Source of the DNA: Macrobrachium rosenbergii
Lineage: Eukaryota > Arthropoda > Malacostraca > Decapoda > Palaemonidae
Length of the DNA: 64,000 nt
Reading direction: 5' to 3'
Assembly: GCF_040412425.1 (NCBI RefSeq)
Contig: NC_089744.1
Span: 39,459,599-39,523,598 of the forward strand
Position numbers and translations under genes: made by a program. The notes under the pieces are model-generated. The model was not told the origin of the DNA, ran no database searches, and saw nothing but the letters and a program-made list of their open reading frames with translations. This document shows positions 52,520-63,925 of the stretch, piece by piece; within the stretch, counting starts at the first letter, position 1, and the number at the start of each line of letters is the position of its first letter.

Positions 52520-53810
52520 TATTATACATAAACAAAAAAATAGAAATTTTTAAAACATATTTCATTTTCTATATATTTACCTCTCCATTATGATAGCTGT
52601 ATTTCTCAAGTCAGGCAGAAGGACTACAGTGCATGATAACTATAAATTAATAGAATCATTTAGTTTTAACCGTCTATTGACCCATCCCTTTCAGGTGATT
52701 CAAGTGTCTGCTGCTTACCACTCGGATTTTTCTCCATCCACATGAGTGGGGAGGTTGAGGGATGATACGTAATAGAGGTGTGAATATTTAAAAAATAAAA
52801 TTTTATTATAAAAATTTTTATTTTTGAAATTAATTTTACCTCTCTATTATGATAGCTGATTCACACACTGAAGAAAAGGAGGTGGAAGAAAAGTCCAAGG
52901 ACAAATAATCACAAACCCCAAGGAAACAACAAAATTACACCAGGAATAAGATGCTTCTTACCTAATGATTAGAACCCATCTGGTGTTACTGTTGCCAGGA
53001 CAGGACTAATTCATTACGCTGCAAGGACCTCTAAAAGATACTGGAGGCACCTTACAAGGGATACCACTCTCATTTTGATGAAAGTAGGGCAAAAGGCCTT
53101 GTGCCTAAACCAGCAGAGCAAAGATGGTAAAGGAATGAAGGCTTTCACCTATCCCAAAATAGGAACCTTCATACTCTCCAAAAAAATTTCTATGTAAATA
53201 AGAAAGGTTAGAGTATAACTACCCTAATTGTTCAGGATATGAGTTCCCCTGTTGTAATGATGGGCAAAAGTGCTCTACGTGATTTGTATTGAACATCTTC
53301 ATCCTGTAAATAATGCAAGGTAAATATGGAGTTACGTCTCCACTGGACAGCAATGACCACACTCAAGGCTGGAAAGTGAAGGTAGTTGCCACTGCTCTCA
53401 CCTCGTGAAGCTTACCTTCATGAGTAGGAAGAAAGAGGGGTCAAGATTAGTGTGTGCTTTCTTGGCCATAGGTCAATCTGTTTTAGAACACTCTCTGAGG
53501 TCCCTCGTCCTTTGACCTTTAGAGACTGTGCAGTGACTGGATCTAGGGAGGAACCTATCCATCTGGCAGCAAGCAAGACAGACTGGGGACACAAAATAAT
53601 TGAGAAAGAGCCCAAGCCTTAATATATATTCATTCTTTGTCTTAAAGAAAGGCAAAAAGGAAAGGACTGTTCCTTGGGAAGTAAAACCCACATTGCAGGA
53701 GAAGGCCAGGAGTTCACTGATTGTAAAAAACAAGTCTTAATCATCAAATCTTTTAGGAAGGCTGAATTTAAGGGTTTAAATGGAGGCATACTTAAATACC
53801 TAATCATTAC
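52520..53810 (-). mobile_element. DIRS-like 3' terminal segment of a third subfamily
   Basis: tttacctctccattatgatagct at about 52577 recurs at about 52837 as tttacctctctattatgat plus agctgattcacac. An AT-rich inverted core lies at 52795-52835. This repeats the terminus plus internal-complementary-region arrangement of the elements at 577 and 57220. The following minus-strand frames (53615-53418, 53733-53473) occupy the recombinase position but carry no clear motif. The other terminus is not found. Confidence 0.45.
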
Positions 53811-53871
53811 ATTAAGTCCTAACTCAGTGGTTTAATATGAGATTAAGGAATCTAGATTTAAGGAACTGAAG

Positions 53872-54001
53872 GCTTCCTCACTTCCCCTAACTTGACTTAG
53901 GCCTAGACTTCCTCACTTTCCTGACTTGACTTAGGTCTAGACTTACTCACTTCCCCTGACTTAACTTGGGCCTAGACTTCCTCATTTCCCCTGACTTGAT
54001 A
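53872..54001. repeat. Short tandem repeat, about 33 bp unit, four copies
   Basis: Units contain cttcctcacttcccctgac followed by ttgacttaggcctaga or variants. Confidence 0.8.
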
Positions 54002-55100
54002 ATGAAACCTAATTATTGGAAAATCGTGTTTACAACCATCTAGATATCCAAACAACTCAATTTATTAAATAACAAGCTGGAAAATATATTTCTTAGGTTT
54101 TTGAAATAGGCCTAACCATGTAGCCATGCTAAACACGCATATAACTTGGATTTTTTTTTTTTTTCTACACTAACTTGTGTCTTATTTATATTTCATTCAA
54201 TCAGATGCTAAACTTCTTTGTGCTTTATCAAAAGAAATCATAATAACTTTCGATGTGACGCTATAAAAGTAGAAAGTTAATTTACAAATCACATTAGGCC
54301 AATGCTTATGCACTCAGTTCCTGCTGCCAGTCAATGGTGAACACTCGATATCACACATTGCGAGCTGCAGATGTTTCTACGGGGAAATTTTTTTTGGGGG
54401 AATTTTTTTTTTTCTTTTAATAAACAATTATTGAACTAACAGTGAACATTCACTGGGGAAATACCGTCTGTGGTTCTACAGTTAATCACTGATACTTATT
54501 ATCGGATAAAGAGGATGACAATGACTGGAATAAAATACACTAACTGGCAACCCCACGAGTTTCTAAAGAAGTACGATCAATTTTGAAATTTGTAGCTTCA
54601 CTTTTGGAAGTTACTGTACAAGGAGAGAAAAAGGCTGTGTCAGCTTTGTACATGCCTGGCTGTCTGCTACAGTTGCTGCCTGTGGGAACACTTGGGCGTT
54701 TGGGTGCTTATAGGTACTTTGGGTCACCTTGGCTGCACAGAGCATGAGTTGGTGTCAGATGGTAGGAGTCGCCTGTGGGCGCTTGGGTGCTTTTGGGCGC
54801 CTTTGGCTGCTCAGAGCACGAGCTAGCGCCAGAAGATAGATGGCACCAGTGGATGCCATCTAGTGCTCGTAGCACGAGCTGGCATCAGGCTGATGTGGGC
54901 GCCAATGGCTGCTTCTGGGTACTGGAAGTGTGGAACGTTCACAATCTGCGCATCTACCTAGGTGCGTATCATCCTGGTGCAGGAGACATGAGAAGCTTCT
55001 CAGAAAATATTCCAACAAAGTAAATCTACTGCCGAAGTGAGTACTCTACAAAATGTGCTGATGAAGCAAATACTGGGACTGATTCTCGGCCAACAATAAA
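54002..55100. other. Non-coding; GC-richer patch at 54640-55020
   Basis: The patch repeats words such as gggcgctt, gcacgagctgg and ggtgctt in a way similar to the low-complexity part of DIRS gag (3004-3282, 61960-62100). It is likely a gag remnant on the opposite strand, but this is not certain. Confidence 0.4.
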
Positions 55101-55104
55101 ATAT

Positions 55105-55440
55105 TATTATACTTGTTACTTGTTGACACTTACCTAGGTCCCACACCACTCCCAAAGTGGTCGCAGGGCCTCCATTATCGAATTAAAAGTTTATTCATCG
55201 GATGTATTGCCCTGAGCATGTGTCATCACATAGCATGTTCCACATTCACTGTTTGATATCCCATATCACAGCACTGACAAACAAAAAAGTTTAAAGTTCG
55301 TTTTGAAAGACTTCAAATCCTCAAACTGCCTCAGCTCAAGAGGAAGCTTGTTATATAATCTAGGAGCTGCATATCAAGCACCCTTCTCTCCTTACTACTT
55401 TCTGTCCTTGCACTTTCAATTCTCTGCAAGGGAAAATGTG
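55105..55440 (-). pseudogene. LINE C-terminal remnant and 3' tail
   Basis: The minus strand near 55400-55270 reads YAAPRLYNKLPLELRQ then DLKSFKTNFKLF, followed by a stop. This is the well-known APRLWN-LP-x-LR-x-SFK-x-LK block at the C-terminus of CR1/Jockey-like non-LTR retrotransposon proteins. A stop codon just before YAAP shows decay. Downstream to about 55105 is probable 3' untranslated sequence. The upstream enzyme domains are missing, so the copy is 5'-truncated. Confidence 0.75.
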
Positions 55441-55449
55441 AGGGTTAAA

Positions 55450-56230
55450 GTAATATTATTTACCAACAGTTAGCAAGTATACTAGGTTCGGTAAACAAAC
55501 ATAAAATGCAAATATTTGGCTTAAAGGAATGACGAAACATTCAAGAATTACTTTTAAGGCAATTATATAACGACGGCTTGCAAACAGTCTACACCCTGTA
55601 AACCCCACTAATGTAAAATTTGGACTAAAGGAATGGCGTAAGATGCAAGAATTACATTTAGGGCAAAACAACATTGGCTGCTCACAAGTAGCCTAGGCAA
55701 AAAAAAAGTTCGCCTGGATTAGCCTAAATGAATGACAAAACATTCACGAATTAGTTTAAAGCAATTAATCGGTGGTTAGCGAGTGCCTATGCCCGAAAAA
55801 CACCATTTGAAAATTAATTTTAAGGCAAAATTACACTGAAGGCTTGCAAGTAATCTGCATAAGATGCAAGAATTAATTTTTAGGGCAAAACTACATCAGC
55901 GGCATGCTAGGGCAAAACTACATCAGCGGCATGCAAGTAATCAAGGAATAAAAAGTTAGGCAAAAAAAAGTTTTGCTTGGATTAGCCTACAAGAATTACT
56001 TTCAGAGCAATTATATCAGCGGCTTGCAAGTGTCTGTGCCCGGAAAACACCATTCGAAAATTAATTTTAAAGCAAAATTACACTGAAGGCTTGCAAATAA
56101 TCTAGACCCAGTAAACAAAACATAATGCAAAAGTTTCAGCCTAAAGGAGGATTACTTTTCGGGCAGAGTTATTATCGGCGGCTTGTGAGCCTAGATGTAA
56201 ACAAAAGACTTTTACACAAAATTCTGTTGA
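55450..56230. repeat. Degenerate tandem array
   Basis: Diverged units repeat the words aagaattac, agggcaaaac, cagcggcttgcaagt and aaacaccattygaaaatta. Spacing varies from about 60 to 130 bp. One unit is perfectly doubled at 55890-55935 (agggcaaaactacatcagc). It may be internal to a decayed DIRS element. Confidence 0.6.
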
Positions 56231-56299
56231 TGAATCAACTTAATTATAAGAAGACAAGGAAAAAACTCATCCTGAGATTTCATGAAGGTTACTAATACG

Positions 56300-56601
56300 A
56301 ATTCCAGTGGATGTGTACACCACCGAAATCCAAATATTATATCCGGCAAATAATGAATACAGCTGCCACCATACTCAGTGTTCACCTGGACACGGCAGGA
56401 ACAGACCGAAGTTATTTGCTAAATTCGTTCCTAACATTCCCGCTAGGGGCGGAACTGGTCACCTACACAGAAGTGTGAAGTGTTACCCGCAAAATTTTGA
56501 ATTCAAGCTGCCGTGTAAGTGAACTAATAGCTATGTAATTACTTGGAAAGTTACTTATAAGTGAACTAATAGCTATGTAATTACTTGGAAAGTTACTTAT
56601 A
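56300..56601. mobile_element. DIRS right terminal repeat with duplicated tip
   Basis: Sequence from ctaggggcggaactggtcac to ttacttatataaaatg matches the right terminus of the element ending at 63321. The last 42 bp (aagtgaactaatagctatg to ttacttat) is present twice in perfect tandem, 56517-56558 and 56559-56600. No coding remnant is clearly attached. Confidence 0.75.
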
Positions 56602-56695
56602 TAAAATGATCATTTTAATACTCAGGACTCAGTATTGAAATTAAACTACAGTATATGAAAAGGAAAAAACCTGACATATACAATACAAAACTTAC

Positions 56696-56884
56696 CACTG
56701 TGTTCCCACTTCTCATGAATTTATGGTCATTCACATTCACAGCATAAAAATAATCCACAAAGCATGTGAATGCTGAACGAGTCATGGAGGTTGGATCGAG
56801 CCGTAGCAGTTTTTCACAGAACAAATCTCTCTGAGTGCTGAACTCAAGATCTCCTAAGCACCCACTGAACCATGTGAAGCAAGT
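56696..56884 (-). CDS. USP24: USP24-like exon A (helical repeat region)
   Basis: A 189 nt exon, 63 codons, entering and leaving in phase 0. The acceptor reads ttctgcag and the donor gtaagt, both strong. The peptide begins TCFTWFSGCL and contains LFCEKLLRLDP, then CFVDYFYAVNV near residues 48-58, ending MRSGNTV. This alternation of short helices resembles the repeat region of USP24/USP9X proteins, where a WF pair and an F-x-x-x-VN block recur. It joins in frame to exon B across a 7.5 kb intron. Skipping it would keep the reading frame. DIRS terminal sequences in opposite orientation lie close on both sides. Confidence 0.88.
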
Positions 56885-57219
56885 CTGCAGAAAAAAGAAG
56901 GAACCATTACAATTCTAGACTGCTCTTCAGCACTGAAAATTGGATACAATTAAAACTGCCTGCAGGTTTTAAGAGGTTATATTATGAAGCTAAAATTTGA
57001 ATTTAAATTCCAAATGCCATGTAACAAGACTACTGATGAAAGTATCACTTTCCTTTCTATAACAACAAAACTGATCTATGAAAATCCCCTTAACACTTAG
57101 TGGGAGATATCTTGATGAACAGTATCCTTTCCCTATGGTACTGGAGGAAAATAGATTCAGTCCATCAATTATGAGATACTAGTTTGAGAGCCTAATTTTA
57201 AATATTCTCATAACTTAAA
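56885..57219. other. Intronic sequence upstream of exon A
   Basis: Non-coding, 335 nt, between exon A and the DIRS element. Confidence 0.6.
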
Positions 57220-57469
57220 AATGTCATTTTTATGATAAAATAAAGTTTTATATGTACAGTACTTACCAAGTACTGTAATTACATAGCTATTGGTTCCTAA
57301 TCTACGGCAGCTTAAAAGTTCAAAATTCGTGGGGCAGCGCTTCTATTGTTTGTGTGCAAGGTGACAAGGTCCCTCCCACTATCTGGGACTCAAAGGAACA
57401 ACTCAGCAGAGAGCTCAATTCGTTACATGCTCTAATGTCCATGCAAGGGGAGGAGGGCAGGCTCCGATC

Positions 57470-57567
57470 GTGTAATTACTTGGTAAGTATATATAAAACT
57501 TTATTTAATCATAAAAATGTCATTTTTATATAAGTTTTATATAAGTAACCAAGTAATTACATAGCTG
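57470..57567. repeat. DIRS internal complementary region, copy 2
   Basis: The left half (ttggtaagtatatataaaac) is complementary to the left terminus at 57230-57290. The right half (ataagtaaccaagtaattac) is complementary to the right terminus at 63272-63315. Confidence 0.78.
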
Positions 57568-58091
57568 ATTCCACATTGTTAGGAGGTAGGAAAGAGCATG
57601 GACATATTGTATTCCAAAGCATTAAAGTAAGTAATGAATTTGAAATAGAAAGGTTGCTAACATTAAATAAATGTTTGTTGTTTCCTTACGTGTTGAGAGA
57701 GCTGCTGGAGGTAGGTACTGCCTCTGGTCAGCGCTTTTCTCAACTTGTAGTGGGTGTGACAGTGTTGCCAAGGGTCGTCCCTACATTAGTGCGAACTTTG
57801 CAGTGGAGGAAATACACTGTATGGTGACAATATTTAAATATGCCCTTGCCCTGGGCGAAGACCAGAATACAAAATAACAACACTATCAACTACACCACAG
57901 AATTAAAACCATAACCCAAACCATTAAAAACAAAACTGGTGGGTACTCTAGGTATAAAGTAGCCCAAGACTCCCCATAAACTCAAAACCTTAAGTGAAGG
58001 CAAGTGGATAGCAAAGGAACAGAGAATTCCCTATGCTTCCTCTCCCAGCACCATGCCAGCCACAGATATAGGTCCTAAAGTGTTACAATTT

Positions 58092-58910
58092 TCAAACAGT
58101 CTCTATGTCCTTGAGGTAGTGTGAGGGGAAGATGGATTTCCATCTCCAGAACATTGACTGCAAGATAGTAGAGAGAGAAAAGTTATGTCTAAATGCCAGG
58201 GAAGTTGTGACTGCCCTAATTTTGAGAGTCTTAACCTTAACTAACAGAAAGGCTTCTTCCTGGATCTGAGAGTGGGCTTCTAATATCAACTCTCTGAGAA
58301 AAAAGGAAATGGCATTTTTGGAGAGTGGACGAACAGAGTTTCTTACAGAGCACCAGAGGTTGATCGAAGGTCCTTGAATCTTTTCCGTCCTGTAAAGGTA
58401 GTACCTGAGACACCTCACTGGACAGAGAAGTCTTTCTTCTTCCTCAGGTCTGAATACATCCTTAAGATTCTTGATGGCGAAGGATCTAGGCCAGGGTTTG
58501 GAAGGGTCTTCATTCTTTGCGAGGAAACCAAGAGAGATAGCAGAGTGCATCCCTTGCACAAATCCTACTCTCTTGTCTATCACTTGTAACTCGCTGATAC
58601 GTTTGGCAATAGCAAGAGCCACTAAAAAGACAATCTTCTTGGTGAGATTCCTGAGGGAAACAGAATGGAGAAGTTAGAATTGAGGACCTGAAAGTCATTT
58701 CAGTACAACATCTAAGTTCCAAGAGACGCTGGTAGAACTTTCTTTCTTAGACGTATCGAAGGATTTGATCAAGTTGCTGACATCTTGACTAGAAGACAGA
58801 TCCATTCACCTGTGTTTAAAAACTGAGCTGAGCATTGACCTAGACCCTTTAATGGTAGAGGTCGACAATTTCCTGACAAACTTCAGGAATATTAAAAAAT
58901 CATCTATTTG
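58092..58910 (-). pseudogene. DIRS tyrosine recombinase, broken
   Basis: This enzyme would integrate the circular cDNA. The frame 58622-58092 contains AKRISEL, carrying the first catalytic Arg, then RCLRYYLYRT, IRAVTTSLAFRHN, WRWKSIF and HYLKDIE with the nucleophilic Tyr. In the second box the family has A-H-x-V-R; here it reads TLKIR, so the catalytic His is replaced by Leu. Upstream, SLRNLTKK continues in frame, but a TAA at 58676-58674 interrupts it. Earlier residues (58910-58700) are readable in other frames. The result is inactive. Confidence 0.82.
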
Positions 58911-59190
58911 ACTTTAGATGTCTCAGAAGAAGAGACGTTATAGTGGCTGCACCACCTTCTGAAGACTGCCCATTTGGATTGGTAGAGCTTTGTAGAAGAC
59001 GCTTGTCTGCACCTCGTAATCGCCTCTGCAGCCTGTCTTGAAAAGGCCTTTTGCTCTGACGAGGTGCCTGACAGTCTAAAGCCTGTCAGGGCCAGAGAGG
59101 ACAACCCTTGGTGGAATCTGAAAAAGTGGGGTTGTTTGAGCAGCGACCGTTTTTGTGGAAGGAGTCTTGGGTAATCCACCAGGGGTTGAA

Positions 59191-59901
59191 TCAGGTCTGG
59201 GAACCAGCCAAAAAGCCAACTAGGTCAGAGGTGTTCTGATGCGAGACAACTTGTTGATTACCTCCTTGATTCGGCCAAAGGGAAAAGGAGCAATCTAAGG
59301 TCCAGTCATGGCGTCTGTGCCCCATGCTTGAGGATCCGGGACTGGAGAGCAAGAGAGCACAAGACGGTGACTTCTTGACATTGCAAAAAGATCCACTGTG
59401 GGTTTGCCCCATAGTTTCCACAGATTGTTGCAGACTAACGGGTCTAAGGTCCATTCGGTCAGAAGGACCTGTTTGAGGCGGCTTAATTCGTCTGCAATAA
59501 CGTTCATTCTCCCTTGAATGAACCAGCTGACAAGAGTGACTTGATTCTCCTCCACCCAAAGAAGGAGATCCCTCAAAGTCTTGAACAGTGAGAAGGAATG
59601 TGTGGCCCCGTTTGTGCATGTAAGAAAATGCAGTAGTGTTGTCTGCATGCACTACTATCTTCTTGCCGTAGACTTGATCTAAGAAAGACTGAAGGCCCAC
59701 GTGAACTGTTCTCAGTTCCTTTACATTGATGTGAGACTTCTGTTGTACCGTAGTCCTGATGTGAGACTTCTGTTGTACTGTAGTCCTGATGTGAGACTTC
59801 TGTTGTAACATAGTCCAAGTTCCAGAGAATTCCCAGCCGTCCAAAAGAGCGCCCCAGCCCAGGTCGGAGGCGTCTGAATAAAATTGAAGGTCTGGGCGCA
59901 C
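59191..59901 (-). pseudogene. DIRS RNase H with a repeat expansion
   Basis: Begins DLQFYSDASDLGWGALL, with the first catalytic Asp in SDAS-x-GWG. ELRTVHVGLQSFLDQ follows with the catalytic Glu, then VVHADNTTAFSY with the next Asp. The peptide QQKSHIRTTV is tandemly repeated between the first two, from a 30 bp unit repeated at about 59730-59815. After HADNTTAFSYMHKRG the frame shifts near 59600. The continuation is in 59648-59295, with NVIADELSRL and GKPTVDLFAMS. Confidence 0.82.
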
Positions 59902-59915
59902 TGGGAGAAGAGACT

Positions 59916-60780
59916 TCAGTTCCTGAAGTCTTTCTTCACATGACCACCAATGGAGATCCTCTTTGGTTTCTGACGTAATCGAGAAGACGAGAGTCTGGTT
60001 GGGTCTTTCTGCACCAGTTCACTTTCAGGAAAAACTGAAAGGGTATCATGTGCAGTCTGCCTAATTTTACAAACTGCTCTACTGAAGCAAGGGTCACTAG
60101 AAGACTCATCCACTGTACTGCCGAGCAGGAAGGAAGAGCAAGGAACTGACTGACAGTCTGAAAGCAGTTGTTGACTCTTTTGGGCAACAGAAAAGCCCAA
60201 AAAGTCCGAGAGTTCAGTTACCATCCCTAAATAGGGAATCTCCTGAGTCAGTGTCATAAGGGATTTCTTTTCGTTTATGAGAATGCCTAATTCCTAAGTC
60301 AGGCGAGGAGCTCTCAAGTCCTCCGTGCACTTTTCCTCCGACGATGAGCGGAGAAGCCAATCATCCAGGTATAAATTGCTGTTGATTCCCAGAAGGTGAA
60401 GCCAATGCCATAGAGGAGTAAGGATTCGTGTGAAAACTTGCAGGGCTGTTGACAAATCGAAGCATAGGGCCAGGAACTGTAGTACCGTCCTGAAAAATGT
60501 AGCGTAGAAACTTTCGTGAGTCTGGATGAACGGGAACGTGAAAATACGCATCCTGCATATCCAGGGTGACCATCCAGTCCCCCTGTTGTACTGAGGACAT
60601 GACTAAACGGTCTCCATATGAAACTTCATGTTCAAGACAAAACATTCAAGAGCACATGACAGTCCAAAAGGCTCCAGAACTACGAAAATGTGATTGTAAA
60701 AACCTTCTGAGTGGAGATCTATCACTTCTTCCACTGCTCCCTTTAAAAAAAAAAAAAATGGATTCAACTTCCTGAGAGAG
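59916..60780 (-). pseudogene. DIRS reverse transcriptase, frameshifted
   Basis: Copies the element's RNA into cDNA. Read across frames: LDMQDAYFHVPVHPDSR (first catalytic Asp, frame 60645-60361), then LCFDLSTALQVF and NLYLDDWLLRS with the YxDD box intact as YLDD (frame 60551-60294), then PYLGMVTELSDF (60257-59916) and LASVEQFVKLGRLHM (60187-59936). At least two frameshifts, near 60490 and 60190, break it. The region corresponding to the N-terminal finger (60780-60900) is poorly preserved and includes an A13 run. Confidence 0.83.
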
Positions 60781-61078
60781 GGCCAAAAATTTTGTAGAAC
60801 CTTTTTAACAGGTGGTCAAGGCGATTGGAGATGTAACTAAAGGAGGAGTCTTCTCAAAAGGAATGGCGTAGCACTCCTTGAGAACCTTGACCATCCGAGA
60901 ATCCGCTCCTCTTCTCATTCCTTTTGGGGTTGGTCTATTTGAGCAGTAAATTCCTTACTGGACTTCATAAGGGGTTGCAAGTTTGATCAGGGTCTAGACT
61001 GAGTTTTTGTCTTCCCTACACAAAAGGGCTGAGGCTGTAGAGGGGAGAACAATCTTAACGTGGAAGGCAGAGGCTCCC

Positions 61079-63000
61079 TCAGACATCTAGTGGACTGTGC
61101 CAACAAGTCAGTAGTAGACTTCTGCAAGTCTGAAAGAATCTCCTTACAGTGACTTGAGACTTATCTAAAGGATGCCTATTAAAGAGGGAGGCTAAAAAAG
61201 AGCTGTCTCCAATTGCCCCCATCTGAGCACAAAAGAACTCCCAGTCAATTGGAGGCAAAATCTTGGCAAGATCAGGACAGTCCTCAATCTTCCTCACTAG
61301 AGCCCCGATGGCCCAATCGAGAAAACTAAAAATCTTGAACACCTTAAAATGTTCTTGATAAGGTGATCCAGTTCAGATGAGGAAAACATTACCTTGGCCA
61401 TGGAAAATTCTACAAGCCGAATCCACCATACCGGAGAAGTTCCCCCTAAGAGGAGGCAGAAACCTCCAAGGGAGGAGCTTCCCCGGTGGTGTAGAACGAG
61501 TACCTCATCTTTAACAATTTGCTGGGTGGAAAAACGAATGTTGCTTTACCCTGCTCTCTCTTAGCAGCCAGCCAGTTACGAACTTTTCTGAGAGCCATCT
61601 TCGAGGAGGAGGAAAAGAACTAGCTTGGGTAACCAGGTACCCTCTGATGACTGCTTTCTCATGAGGAAGGTAGAAGCTGGAGAAGTAGGAGAAGCAGGAA
61701 TGAAGAAATCTGGAAAGCTATCCATGAGGAAGGGCAAAGGAGACGAGTAAGCTGAAGAGGGGGCCATCTACTGAACAACCTCTTCCTCCTCTGAAGAGAT
61801 AAGAGACAGATTTATCCTTAGATTCTGGAACTGAAGAGGTTTTCCTCAACACCCACAAGTTCATGATCAATTGACGCATGATCTAAAAATCTTCTTGAAC
61901 CAATGATGAAGACGGATTAAGAGAAAGGCGCTGATCCCAGAAACAGAGGCTTGCGCTCGGCTGAGGATGAGAGCTCGGGAGTTGGCGCCAGGCGCTCAAA
62001 AGCAGATGTCTGGCTCAAGATGGTGGGCGTCAGGCGTTCCATCAGCTGAAGTCTGGCTTGAGTCAGCGGGCGCTCAGAAGAAGTCAGCGCTTAGAATGCT
62101 TATAGTGCTCAGGACTGTCTCCCAACGAATGAAGATGATGAGCTGGAGAAGCAGGATGGTCCTGAAAACTGCAGGAAGGTTGTGGGCTAGCCTCCCTGTA
62201 CCTCTTGACAGCCAGAGGAGAGGTATCGCCAAGATCCGCACATCTCTTGAGCGGGCGTGAAAAAACAGAGAAGCGATATGGGAGCTTCTTTCGCAAGCTG
62301 GAAGTTTACAAATCTGATGAAAGCTGATGCACTGGAATGCCTTTCCAATGGCATTTAGTCAAAGCCTGGGAACAAACGACAGGCTCGACTGCCCCTCGGC
62401 AAACTACACCAGCCTCTCTTGGACCTCCAGTATTTCTTCTCCCCGGTGCGGGGGAGTGAGACTGTAACCTTCGTCTAGGAACACTGGTGGAACAGACAGC
62501 CACCTCCTCAACATTCACGTCTCACTGCACTTTCATTATTCAATTTTTCTCCATTAGAGATCTAATAGCCAATCCCATTTCCATAATGGTATTAGAAAAT
62601 AAACCAAATTTCTGATCAAATCTTAATTCGAGGCAGGCAGTGGCACTAAGAGCGGAATCATGGGAACCTGGAAAAGGAGTAGATGGTAAAGTAGGAGGAC
62701 TTAGAATGGGAGAAACAGGAGGAATTGGAGTAGTAGTACTGTAGTTCTATCACCCCCTACATTATCCAAAGGAGCAGAATCTGTATTGGCTTTCCCCTTC
62801 CTATCTCTTTCCAATGTTTCTCGATGAGATTTCAAGGTTTTCAATTCCTTATCCACCCAATCCTGACACTCTATGCAAGTATTATTTTTACTACATTCTT
62901 GCCCCCTACACTTAATGCATTTTGTATGAGAATCATAAGAAAACTTGGTTAACCTAGTTCTACAGCCCTCAGAACAGAAGCAAATACTAAATTAATACCT
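61079..63000 (-). pseudogene. DIRS gag, broken
   Basis: The N-terminal part near 62990-62830 has CSEGCRTRLTKF, then CIKCRGQEC and CIECQDWVDKEL: Cys pairs in a C-x2-C-R-G...C-x2-C-x-D-W arrangement that may bind zinc. A charged helix LKSHRETLERDRKG follows. The central part is low complexity. The C-terminal part has IFSFLDWAIGALVRKIED (61342-61079), shared with copy 1. There are several frameshifts and no intact start. Confidence 0.72.
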
Positions 63001-63321
63001 AAAGTTAACCAGAAACAATAATTCATCAATGATAGAAAGCGACAAAACAACAAATCCTGAATACTTCAAAAAGACCAGACAAATAACTAGCCAAAAAGCA
63101 ATGAAGCAGCTGCGAAAAACTACCGATGTTGATCGGAAGCCGGCAGGAAACGAATTGAGCTCTCTGCTAAGTTGTTCCTTGAGTCCTGGATAGTGGGCGG
63201 GACCTTGTTACCTACACAGAAACGATAGAAGCGCTGCCGCGTGAATTTTGAAATTTTAAGCTGCCGTAGGTCAGGAACCAATAGCTATGTAATTACTTGG
63301 TAAGTTACTAATATAAAATGA

Positions 63322-63925
63322 CTATATATAACCCTGTGTAGGGCCTCTCTTACAAAACACTCGTAAATTTTTTCTAATATATTACATTATTTTTTGTAAA
63401 ATTATAATTACAACTCACACAGTATCATAACAGATAAAAACTAAAATCAGTAACAAGTTCTGAGCATGTTTGTTGTAAAATATGTAAATTTACTGAGATC
63501 AGGAAATGCAGTTACTTTTTGGGATTTATACATGTTTTTTCTAATATTTCTTTGCAAAATTGCAACTATAATGACATCATATCAAAAAAGATAAGAACTA
63601 CAACCAACAGTAATCCCTGGGTATATTTATGAGCAAATAAATAAAAAGAAGTCATGGCAGGGAAAGGAGCAAGACATTTCCACCCAAGTCAAGAACAATA
63701 CTTAAGTTCCCAAGATGCCTACGATCGAGCTGAGCTGAATTTTTTTGTTGCCACAATTCATTTATGGGCCACTGAAGTATTGGAAACTCTTTGCTTTACA
63801 GAAAAATCATATGGCGGGTTTATTACTTCCTCCTCAGATGGGATCCATCCACCACCCAAAACCCTGTTTTAGATCCTCTATTGAGGGGATTTATTATTAA
63901 GGGTTAAGCTCCAACTTTTGTCATT
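63322..63925. other. AT-rich spacer with an unremarkable frame
   Basis: Two half-similar segments (63340-63470 and 63510-63640, both with tttttctaatat and gataaaaact-like words) suggest an old duplication. The plus frame at 63654-63872 shows no known motif. Confidence 0.4.

Larger units (their letters stand above)
57220..63321 (-). mobile_element. DIRS retrotransposon copy 2, nearly full-length
   Basis: Inverted terminal repeats lie at 57220-57425 and 63155-63321: attggttcctaatctacggc at the left, gccgtaggtcaggaaccaat at the right. Minus-strand order is gag (63000-61079), RT (about 60780-59916), RNase H (59901-59191), tyrosine recombinase (about 58910-58092), internal complementary region (57470-57567), left terminus. 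This is the DIRS order. Having a tyrosine recombinase instead of an integrase explains the lack of a target duplication. Each gene has at least one frameshift, stop or altered catalytic residue, so the copy appears inactive. Confidence 0.88.

Noticed and set aside
63654..63872. 72-codon plus-strand frame beginning MAGKGARHF
   Set aside because: No recognisable motif, and it sits beside a minus-strand LINE fragment; likely chance.
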